Shown one piece after another: positions 8,089-15,147 of a DNA stretch of 41,734 bases (within the stretch, counting starts at the first letter, position 1; the number at the start of each line of letters is the position of its first letter). Both the position numbers and the translations under genes were made by a program. This DNA comes from a virus. Under the pieces are notes generated by a model. The model was not told where the DNA came from, did no database searches, and saw nothing but the letters and a program-made list of their open reading frames with translations. The stretch is taken from positions 1 through 41,734 of IMG/VR virus record IMGVR_UViG_3300042465_002080, one strand, 5' to 3'.

Positions 8089-9009
8089 ATGGCACTTCCG
8101 GTAACTATTCCTAATACGTTTGCTAGCGCTACTACGTCTATACCGCTATCGCAGTTAGACACTAACTTCTCTACACTTGCTAATGCTATAAACGGCATTA
8201 ACAGTGGCGCAGAAACGCTTGTCAACTTAAAGGCAAGCAACGTCACAATTACTGGCGGAGTTATCAGCAACGTAACGCTGGATAACGTCAATGTTGACGT
8301 AGAAACTTTAAGTAACGTCACCCTTGTTAATGTAACGGTTACAAGTGGAACGTTTACTGGAATCACAGCAGCCAATATCGCTGGCGCAAACATTAGTTCT
8401 GGCAATGCAACATTTACCAATGTCACGGCTACTCAGGCTAATCTGACTACGGCTAACGTCACTAACCTGCAATCAGGTAACGTAGTCATTACTGGCGGCA
8501 CATTGACCGGAATTACGGCTGCAAACATTGCTGGCGCTAACATTTCTAGCGGAAACGTAACCGTAAGCATTGTTTCTTTGGCTAACGGCAATGCGGCTGC
8601 TCCTTCTTTGCGCTTTACAGATGACACGGATACTGGAATTTACAACTCAGGTGCCAATGCCATATCGTTTACAGAGGGCGGATCAGGCTACCGTATTGGA
8701 TTTAGAAATATACCGCCAGTAGGCACCAAGACAGGTTCTTACACGCTTGCTGTTGGTGATGTTGGTGAGTACGTACAAATTGGTAGCGGAGGTTCTATTA
8801 CGATTCCTGACGGTACTTTTGCCGAGGGCGATGCAATCTCGCTATTTAACAACACTAATGCTGCCGTAACGGTCAATTGTGCGATCAGCACGGCTTATAT
8901 TGCCGGTACTGACACCGATAAAGCCAACGTATCTTTGGCTACCCGTGGTGTGGCTACGATCTTGTTTGCAAACGCTAACGTCTGCGTAATCACAGGAAAT
9001 GTGAGTTAA
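8089..9009 (+). CDS. Tail-fibre protein with tandem beta repeats
   Basis: A 306-aa protein, first codon right after the nozzle stop. Residues about 45-165 form short repeats rich in Val/Thr/Asn/Ala, with TGITAANIAGANISSGN present twice (coded near 8360 and 8510); the two copies differ mostly at third codon positions. The middle has LRFTDDTDTGIYNSGAN, a motif common in phage tail fibres. The C-terminal part (about 215-306) is a beta domain with GEYVQIGSGGSITIPDG. It probably forms a trimeric fibre shaft or adaptor for the adhesin coded next. Confidence 0.7.
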   Translation: MALPVTIPNTFASATTSIPLSQLDTNFSTLANAINGINSGAETLVNLKASNVTITGGVISNVTLDNVNVDVETLSNVTLVNVTVTSGTFTGITAANIAGANISSGNATFTNVTATQANLTTANVTNLQSGNVVITGGTLTGITAANIAGANISSGNVTVSIVSLANGNAAAPSLRFTDDTDTGIYNSGANAISFTEGGSGYRIGFRNIPPVGTKTGSYTLAVGDVGEYVQIGSGGSITIPDGTFAEGDAISLFNNTNAAVTVNCAISTAYIAGTDTDKANVSLATRGVATILFANANVCVITGNVS

Positions 9010-9012
9010 GAC

Positions 9013-11547
9013 ATGACCGGAATCTTTCAGATTCTTCTTGCTGGGCAGGGTGCACCGACTATCCTTGCTGACTACCTTGTTGTAGCGGGTGGTGGTGGGG
9101 CATCTAGTTATGGTGCTGGCGGTGCTGGAGGTTATCGCACAAGTGCAGGGACTAGCGGCGGTGGTGCGTCTGCTGAATCATCTTTAAGTCTTGCGGTTGG
9201 AACTTCTTACATTGTAACGGTTGGCGCTGGAGGAAGTGGCGGTTCAAATGCAAATGGCAGTCAAGGTTCAAATTCTGTATTTAGCACAATTACTTCTACT
9301 GGCGGTGGTTTGGGAGGTCAGCAAGCCGGTGGAGGTGCAGGTGGCTCTGGAGGTGGTGGGGGCTATGGAGCCACAGGAAATCCAAGCGCAGGAGGTTCTG
9401 GAACCACTAATCAAGGATATGCAGGTGGTAGTGGTTTAACAGACGATGCAACATATTCTGCTGGTGGTGGAGGCGGCGGTGCTGGTGCTGCTGGAACTAA
9501 TGCTGCGTTTCAAGTGGGTGGCAACGGTGGAAACGGTGTTGCTTCATCAATCACAGGCTCATCGGTAACAAGAGCAGGTGGCGGCGCAGGTCGAACCAAC
9601 GTAGGTACTTCTGGTACTGCTGGCTCTGGAGGTGGTGGAACTGCATCAACTTCAGGGGCGGGTGGAAGTGGAACTGTAAATACTGGAGGGGGTGGAGGTT
9701 CTGGCTCCGGCATCGCCGGCGGCGGCGGCGCTGGCGGCTCTGGTGTCGTTATCATCAAAATCCCATCTACGCACTATGCCTCATTCTCATCTGGTGTAAC
9801 TTCAACTTTATCTACTGCGGTTGCTGGATACAACGTATACACAGTAACGGCTACATCTACTACTAGCGAGACTGTTACTTTCCTTGCTGGCGCACCTGTT
9901 AGCGACTTGCTAGTGGTGGCTGGTGGTGGAGGCGGTGGGCATACTAGGGGTGGTGGTGGCGGTGCTGGTGGTTATCGATCAAGCACAACCCAAGGAATCG
10001 TTTTTGGTCAGACCTACACAGTTACAGTAGGCGCTGGCGGCAATGGTTCTTCAAGTGCTACATTGCGTGGTTCTAACGGTTCTGATTCTGTATTTTCTAG
10101 CAATACTTCTGCCGGAGGTGGTGGAGGTGGGTCTGGAACTGGTCAATTTGCGGGTTCAGATGGTGGATCAGGTGGCGGTGCTGGAAATCAAAACAATACA
10201 AATGTTAGTGGAGGCACAGGAAACACGCCAAGCACTAGCCCATCTCAAGGAAGTAATGGTGGTGCATCCAATGCTTCTGGTCAAGGAGAGATTGCAGGTG
10301 GCGGAGGTGGCGGCGCAAGCGCAGTAGGAGCAACGTCATCGTCGAGTGATAACGGTGTTGCTGGAGGTGCTGGAACATCCTCATCAATCACAGGCTCAAG
10401 CGTTCCCCGTGGTGGTGGAGGTGGTTCGGGCGTTGGAAATAATGATTCTGCTACTGGCGGGACGGGCGGTGTAGGCGGAGGCGGTAATGGTGGGCAAAGA
10501 ACCACCGATAATGCAACCGCTGGAACCGTCAATACTGGCGGTGGTGGTGGAGGCGGGGGTGATAATCAACCCGGAAAAGCAGGCGGCTCTGGCATTGTCG
10601 TTATCAAAGTACCTGACAACGTAACTGCGACATTCTCTGGTGGCGTAACTTCATCTCTGTCTACTTCTGGTGGATTCAACATCTACTCTGTGACTGCGAC
10701 TAGCACGACAAGTGAGACTGTGACGTTTAATCCTAAGATTGTTGTTGACTACCTTGTAATTGCAGGTGGTGGTAGTGGAGGCGCTCAAGCGGGTGGCGGT
10801 GGTGGCGCTGGTGGATACCGTGAACTTACTGCTCAAGGCTTAACCAAAGGCACGGCTTACACAGTAACCGTTGGTGCTGGTGGTGCGGCACAATCTGCCG
10901 GAGTTGGAAATGCAGGTTCTAACTCTGTATTTTCATCTACAACATCTACTGGAGGTGGTGGTGGAGGTGGAACTGGTGCTGGTGCTGGTAATGGAGCAAA
11001 TGGAGGCTCTGGTGGTGGTGGTTCTGCTGGAGTTGGATTAACTTCTGGAGGCACAGGAACATCAGGGCAAGGAAACAACGGTGGAACTGGAGTAGGAACA
11101 ACATCTGCAAGTAATGGTTCTGGTGGTGGCGGGGGAGGTGCTAACGCAGTAGGTGTAAATGGCACGGTAGATGGTGGAACTGGTGGCGCTGGAACGGCCT
11201 CATCAATCACAGGCTCATCGGTCACCCGTGCTGGAGGTGGCGGTGGCTTTTCACGGGCTGGAACTCTTGGAAGTGGAGGCACAGGTGGGGGTGGAGACGG
11301 AGGCCGTGAGGGTGGGGCATCTCCTACTGCTGGAACCGTAAATACTGGAGGCGGCGGCGGCGGTGGATTATTTACTGGTAACTCAGGCGCTGGCGGTTCA
11401 GGCGTAGTCATTATTAAGATTCCTGATAGCGTAACCGCTACATTCTCAGGCGGTGTTACATCCTCGCTATCGACTGCGGTATCAGGATTTAAGATTTACA
11501 CCGTGACCGCTACATCAACCACATCAGAAACAGTAACTTTTAGTTAA
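9013..11547 (+). CDS. Glycine-rich triple-repeat tail adhesin
   Basis: An 844-aa protein made of three tandem units of about 278-280 residues, starting near residues 20, 298 and 578. Each unit opens with a strand like YLVVAGGGG and GGAGGYR, runs through long GGx/GGGG stretches with a conserved SSITGSSVTRAGGGG, ends with NTGGGGGG and SGVVIIKIP, and is followed by a short linker ATFSGGVTSSLST plus TVTATSTTSETVTF. Such Gly-rich regions are known in phage adhesins, where they fold as polyglycine-II helix bundles (Salmonella phage S16 gp38). It lies between two tail-fibre genes. Receptor-binding role is inference from composition and location; no strong ribosome site is visible. Confidence 0.72.
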   Translation: MTGIFQILLAGQGAPTILADYLVVAGGGGASSYGAGGAGGYRTSAGTSGGGASAESSLSLAVGTSYIVTVGAGGSGGSNANGSQGSNSVFSTITSTGGGLGGQQAGGGAGGSGGGGGYGATGNPSAGGSGTTNQGYAGGSGLTDDATYSAGGGGGGAGAAGTNAAFQVGGNGGNGVASSITGSSVTRAGGGAGRTNVGTSGTAGSGGGGTASTSGAGGSGTVNTGGGGGSGSGIAGGGGAGGSGVVIIKIPSTHYASFSSGVTSTLSTAVAGYNVYTVTATSTTSETVTFLAGAPVSDLLVVAGGGGGGHTRGGGGGAGGYRSSTTQGIVFGQTYTVTVGAGGNGSSSATLRGSNGSDSVFSSNTSAGGGGGGSGTGQFAGSDGGSGGGAGNQNNTNVSGGTGNTPSTSPSQGSNGGASNASGQGEIAGGGGGGASAVGATSSSSDNGVAGGAGTSSSITGSSVPRGGGGGSGVGNNDSATGGTGGVGGGGNGGQRTTDNATAGTVNTGGGGGGGGDNQPGKAGGSGIVVIKVPDNVTATFSGGVTSSLSTSGGFNIYSVTATSTTSETVTFNPKIVVDYLVIAGGGSGGAQAGGGGGAGGYRELTAQGLTKGTAYTVTVGAGGAAQSAGVGNAGSNSVFSSTTSTGGGGGGGTGAGAGNGANGGSGGGGSAGVGLTSGGTGTSGQGNNGGTGVGTTSASNGSGGGGGGANAVGVNGTVDGGTGGAGTASSITGSSVTRAGGGGGFSRAGTLGSGGTGGGGDGGREGGASPTAGTVNTGGGGGGGLFTGNSGAGGSGVVIIKIPDSVTATFSGGVTSSLSTAVSGFKIYTVTATSTTSETVTFS

Positions 11548-11557
11548 GGAGAAACAA

Positions 11558-11935
11558 TTGGCGCACTTTGCGAAACTTGATGAAAACAATGTCGTTATCT
11601 TTGTCACGGTTGGTCGTGACGAGGACAACGGCAAAGAGGCAGAACTCTCTGCCCGTACAGGCGATGTCTACAAACAGACTTCGTACAACACCCACGGTGG
11701 CGTACACGCACTAGGTGGGACTCCGTTCCGTAAGAACTATGCGGGACTAGGCTATACCTACGATGAAGGACGGGATGCGTTCATTCCTCCAAAACCCTAT
11801 GCGTCTTGGTTGTTAGACGAGGATACTTGTTTGTGGGAATCGCCAGTACCGTACCCAACGGATGTTGGAACAGATAAAAACCCAAAGCGCTACACATGGG
11901 ATGAAGACGCAGGCAATTGGGTACAGGTGGCTTAA
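11558..11935 (+). CDS. Conserved phage fibre-associated protein
   Basis: A 125-aa protein starting at TTG behind TTAAGGAG (7-nt spacing), giving MAHFAKLDENNVVIFV. I recognise the pattern from phages of aquatic bacteria: an N-terminal AHFAKLDENN, a central YNTHGGVH and GGTPFRKNYAGLGYTYD, then FIPPKPYASWLLDE and a Trp/Pro-rich tail. Members occur near tail-fibre genes, as here. The biochemical role is not established; a virion fibre tip or fibre-assembly role is inferred. Confidence 0.7.
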   Translation: MAHFAKLDENNVVIFVTVGRDEDNGKEAELSARTGDVYKQTSYNTHGGVHALGGTPFRKNYAGLGYTYDEGRDAFIPPKPYASWLLDEDTCLWESPVPYPTDVGTDKNPKRYTWDEDAGNWVQVA

Positions 11936-12136
11936 TTGAAACTGATCCGGCTAACAAACGCTACAAAAGGACGGATTGGAGAGTCTCTGATCCTGAACAC
12001 TGACCTTATTGCGTCATTTTTTGAACATAGCCAAGAAGACGGTGTAAAGGTCACGGTGGCGTATGGCATGAATGGCAACTCATGGGAAGTCAAGGAAACC
12101 GTTGACGAGATCATGGAGCAAATAAATGGGCATTAA
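11936..12136 (+). CDS. Small FlbD-like protein
   Basis: A 66-aa protein whose TTG start follows directly on the preceding stop codon, so expression probably depends on translational coupling. The pattern LIRLTNATKG, then ILNTDLIASF, then WEVKETVDEI resembles the small FlbD-like fold found in flagellar operons and phages. Similarity is judged by eye and is weak. It overlaps the next gene by 11 nt. Confidence 0.55.
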   Translation: MKLIRLTNATKGRIGESLILNTDLIASFFEHSQEDGVKVTVAYGMNGNSWEVKETVDEIMEQINGH

Positions 12137-12455
12137 CGCATTTACCAAACTAGGCAATACGGTAGTTTTTACCGCTGCCACAACTGCACCTGCTGCCGTA
12201 CAAGCCGCTTCTACTACGCTTGGTGGAAACCAGTACAGGATTATTAACGCTGGCACTGTGACGGTATTTTTGGGCTACGGCACAACTGCATCAGACGCAA
12301 ACAATGCTGCTGCCGTAGTTTCTTCTAGCGGAGAGGCTTTGCCATTACTGCCGGGGACAGATGAAATTCTAAGTTTTGTTCCTAATGCCTATTTTACTGG
12401 CATTACGTCAGCGAATACAGCAGCCGTTTATATCACTCCGGGTGATGGGCTTTGA
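12126..12455 (+). CDS. Small beta protein, paralogue of the gene at 23189
   Basis: A 109-aa Ala/Thr-rich protein. It shares with the 113-aa product of 23189-23530 an early FxATGNT/TAATT region, a central NQYRI, a TVFL/TVFV strand and a nearly identical end (VYITPGDGL against VFVTPGEGM). This looks like an ancient duplication of one small beta-sandwich domain, one copy in the fibre module and one before the lysis genes. Likely a virion surface or fibre-associated protein; function not known. Confidence 0.6.
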   Translation: MGINAFTKLGNTVVFTAATTAPAAVQAASTTLGGNQYRIINAGTVTVFLGYGTTASDANNAAAVVSSSGEALPLLPGTDEILSFVPNAYFTGITSANTAAVYITPGDGL

Positions 12456-12466
12456 GAGGATAGATC

Positions 12467-13972
12467 ATGCTAAAGGTAGTATCGTCATTTGGAAGCAGTG
12501 GTGGTGGTGTAGGCGCGGTAACGTACAAAGGCACGTGGAACGCAAGCGCAAACTCGCCTTTTTTGGCTTCCGGTGTTGGAACGCAAGGCGATTACTACGT
12601 AGTCAACATTGCTGGCAGCACCAATCTTGATGGCATCACCGATTGGCAGATTGGCGATTGGGCTATCTTTAATGGCTCTGTTTGGCAAAAGGTAGACAAC
12701 ACTGACGCAGTTTCTAGCGTCAACGGGCAGGTCGGCACAGTGGTGCTTACCGCTGCAAACGTAAACGCCGTTGCAGATACGGCAACAATTACCGCTGGCA
12801 CTGGATTAACTGGTGGCGGCACACTAGCATCAAACACCACGATTACGCTTGCTAACACGGCTGTAACGGCTGGCACCTATGGCGGTGGTACTGATGCTGC
12901 ATCTTTCGTTGTAGACGCACAAGGAAGACTTACAAGCGCCGCTAACGTGGCTATTCCACAGGGTACTGTAACCAACGTGGCTACAGGAACAGGGCTTACT
13001 GGCGGCCCAATTACAAGCACTGGAACGATCAGTTTAGCCAATACTGCGGTTTCTGCTGGCTCATACGGCAATGCAACATCAGTGGCTACATTTACGGTAG
13101 ATGCTCAAGGGCGGCTTACCAATGCTTCTAACGTAGCAATTACGTTTCCGTCTTCTTATACCAATTTGTCGGTTGACTTAATTGATTTTAATGAAAACGC
13201 CAATCTTACGGCTACTAACAGCCAGATGACTTGGAACAATGAAGATCAGCACAAGACGGTAGCAGTTGGGATAAACGGCGATCAGTTTTATCTTTTACAA
13301 GACCAAATTTTTAGGATAAAAGCCTCGTCTGCCATAACTAAAGGGCAGGTGGTGATGTTTAGTGGAACTCTTGGTTCCTCTGGCGGGTTGACAGGTGAGC
13401 CTGCTACGGGCTTGCAACCAGACCAATCTAATTACATTCTTGGCGTTTCTAAAGACACTCTTAGTACAAACGATTGGGGAAACGTCCAGTATTTTGGTGA
13501 AGTCACAGGACTTAACACTACTGGCGGCGCTGAAAACTGGGTTCAAGGCGATATTTTGTATTACAACCCATCTGTTACTGGTGGTTTGACTAAGATTAAG
13601 CCAACTGCACCTGCCGCTATAGCCATCGTTGCTGCGGTGGTTAATGTAAGCGCATCTTCTGGCATCTTGTTTGTGCGTCCCACTTATGGTTCAGTGCTTG
13701 GCGGCACCGATGGAAACGTAAATTTTAATAGCCTAGCCAACAATCAAGTTATTGTTTACAACACAACCACTAATGTTTGGGTCAATACTTCAAACATCAA
13801 TTTAGGCAATATCACTGGCGCTAACGTGACAGTGACCGCTAACTTATATGCAAATTTAGCAACTAGCAATAGTGCTGCCATGCCTGATCCTAGCCTGCCG
13901 CTAAACCCGGAAGGATATTTGACGGTCATTATTAACGGCGCTGCCAAAAAAATACCTTATTACGGTGTGTGA
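12467..13972 (+). CDS. Large tail-fibre protein
   Basis: A 501-aa protein with features of phage tail fibres. It has an N-terminal region with TYKGTWNASANSPFLASG and GDYYVV, and WQIGDWAIFNG and SVNGQVGTVVLTAANV motifs common in fibres. Two copies of an element read FVVDAQGRLTSAANVAI and FTVDAQGRLTNASNVAI, each preceded by TGLTGG. A C-terminal domain (about 240-500) lacks those repeats. The small beta protein is upstream and a small membrane protein overlaps downstream. Probably a host-binding fibre distinct from the Gly-rich adhesin. Confidence 0.7.
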   Translation: MLKVVSSFGSSGGGVGAVTYKGTWNASANSPFLASGVGTQGDYYVVNIAGSTNLDGITDWQIGDWAIFNGSVWQKVDNTDAVSSVNGQVGTVVLTAANVNAVADTATITAGTGLTGGGTLASNTTITLANTAVTAGTYGGGTDAASFVVDAQGRLTSAANVAIPQGTVTNVATGTGLTGGPITSTGTISLANTAVSAGSYGNATSVATFTVDAQGRLTNASNVAITFPSSYTNLSVDLIDFNENANLTATNSQMTWNNEDQHKTVAVGINGDQFYLLQDQIFRIKASSAITKGQVVMFSGTLGSSGGLTGEPATGLQPDQSNYILGVSKDTLSTNDWGNVQYFGEVTGLNTTGGAENWVQGDILYYNPSVTGGLTKIKPTAPAAIAIVAAVVNVSASSGILFVRPTYGSVLGGTDGNVNFNSLANNQVIVYNTTTNVWVNTSNINLGNITGANVTVTANLYANLATSNSAAMPDPSLPLNPEGYLTVIINGAAKKIPYYGV

Positions 13973-14160
13973 TGCCTACTCATACAGACATTGTGGAAAC
14001 CAAATTATCCGCCCATGAGATCATTTGCGCCGAAAGATACCGTGGAATCAACGCACGGCTAAAGCGGATTGAGGTTATTGGCATTGGCGCAACTGCAACA
14101 ATCATTGCGGCTATGGGTTGGGTCATAAACCTGCTGATTGGCTTGGTAGCAAAACTGTGA
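13972..14160 (+). CDS. Small C-terminal-membrane protein, holin-like candidate
   Basis: A 62-aa protein starting at ATG 13972 (a GTG at 13969 is also possible). The first half is charged and helical (SAHEIICAERYRGINARLKRIE); the second half is one hydrophobic span (VIGIGATATIIAAMGWVINLLIGLVA). The layout resembles XhlA-type phage lysis proteins. Its start overlaps the fibre stop and its own stop overlaps the next GTG. With a clear 3-TM holin at 23880, a holin role here is uncertain. Confidence 0.55.
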   Translation: MPTHTDIVETKLSAHEIICAERYRGINARLKRIEVIGIGATATIIAAMGWVINLLIGLVAKL

Positions 14161-14498
14161 ATTTTGAGAGTCTGGCAACTGTTCGCTTTGGCGATCCTGA
14201 CGGACTCAAAGAATTTTTGTTTGAAAACGGTATTCAGCACCAAGCATTTGCTGAACGGCTGATAGATTTGGGTTTTACGGTACCTCGGTACCCGTTGATA
14301 GACGCTGATGTAGAGGATTTGGACGATTGGCTGGCTATCCACCAGATTGAGCATCAGGCTTTTGCCACGATCCTTGATCTGGACAATCCTTTCAACCTTT
14401 TGGACACAGATTGGAACCAAGAGGACGATTTTTATGATTGGATTAACAGCCATCTGCTCATACATGAGCAAATAGCACGTGCTTTAGGGGTCACTTAG
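14157..14498 (+). CDS. Small acidic phage protein with His/Trp-rich repeats
   Basis: A 113-aa protein starting at GTG 14157, overlapping the previous stop by 4 nt; an upstream ATG at 14118 has no better ribosome site. It has three similar helical units built around a ...(E/D)FL/DWL...H...HQAF pattern: EFLFENGIQHQAF, DDWLAIHQIEHQAF and YDWINSHLLIHEQIA. The family is common in aquatic phages near internal virion genes. Function unknown. Confidence 0.6.
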   Translation: MNFESLATVRFGDPDGLKEFLFENGIQHQAFAERLIDLGFTVPRYPLIDADVEDLDDWLAIHQIEHQAFATILDLDNPFNLLDTDWNQEDDFYDWINSHLLIHEQIARALGVT

Positions 14499-14528
14499 AG
14501 GCTAAAAATGACCAAAATTTACAATTTT

Positions 14529-14590
14529 GGGTTTGGACTGACCAGTTTACAAACCCTTCCCCGCCTCCCAAGAAAAATGGGTTTTTGTGC
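14529..14590 (+). promoter_or_regulatory. Mutually exclusive hairpins in a 190-bp gap
   Basis: CAAACCC (14550-14556) can pair perfectly with GGGTTTG (14529-14535), with an inner ACTG/CAGT stem. Its AAACCC part can instead pair with GGGTTT (14579-14584), which is followed by TTTG. Only one pairing can form at a time, a layout typical of attenuators or of processing sites between gene blocks. The gap 14499-14688 otherwise shows no convincing gene or promoter. Regulatory function is inferred. Confidence 0.35.
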
Positions 14591-14688
14591 AACGCAACAT
14601 AGTAATAAGTTATTGATATGTGAGCCACAATTGAGCGAAAATATGGTATCCAGTTGGGGTCTAGGTGGTGTATCCGTTAGGAGTAGCA

Positions 14689-15147
14689 ATGCAACCAGTA
14701 GATAGCAAGAAACAAAAACTAGGACTAACCGACCTTCTTTCTATTGTAGGCGAGGCTAGCGACAACGGCCTTGACTTACGTACTTTTGCCTTGAAAACCG
14801 TGATGCTGGCCTCCCGTCCTGACACGGAATTTATGAATCTTGGCAACAGCGTCTTTATTATTGTTGATGGCGGCAATAGAGTAGGAAACATTATTGTTTA
14901 TAACGCCGATACCAACGAAAATTTTATTGAAAACTACAGCAAAGCGCTAGATGCAGCATATATGCTTGGTTTTGACGAAGTGTTTACTGACTTTCAAGAA
15001 TCATTCTTGCCATTTTATGAAGGGTTTTTTGATGTATATGGTGGAGATGGCTTTGGTTCAGAAATTCAATTACTAGAAGATAACACGTACAGAGCGTTAA
15101 TGAGGCTTGGCCCTGACCGTGAAGGAGAGCGTGATGGGCAGACTTAG
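14689..15147 (+). CDS. Unknown protein, possible acetyltransferase-like fold
   Basis: A 152-aa protein. ATG 14689 was chosen because TTAGGAG lies 6 nt upstream; a longer GTG start at 14665 has none. The core FIIVDGGNRVGNIIVYNAD, followed by NYSKALDAAYMLGFDEVFTDF, alternates strand and helix somewhat like GNAT acetyltransferases, which some podoviruses encode next to internal virion genes, but the acetyl-CoA loop is not clear. It overlaps the large internal virion gene by 14 nt. Confidence 0.5.
   Translation: MQPVDSKKQKLGLTDLLSIVGEASDNGLDLRTFALKTVMLASRPDTEFMNLGNSVFIIVDGGNRVGNIIVYNADTNENFIENYSKALDAAYMLGFDEVFTDFQESFLPFYEGFFDVYGGDGFGSEIQLLEDNTYRALMRLGPDREGERDGQT

Noticed and set aside
9510-11411. 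Long Pro-rich frames on the - strand (9510-9758, 10281-10532, 10857-11411)
   Set aside because: They are the reverse complement of Gly-rich codons (GGN becomes NCC), so their openness and Pro content are by-products of the adhesin gene.
14499-14600. Possible -1 frameshift extension of the 14157-14498 gene (protein-like frame NLQFWVWTDQF)
   Set aside because: No slippery heptamer is visible at the stop, and the protein already ends naturally after its third repeat.
14508-14705. 65-codon + frame after the 113-aa gene
   Set aside because: Weak ribosome site, odd composition and overlap with the better supported start at 14689; the region instead shows hairpins.
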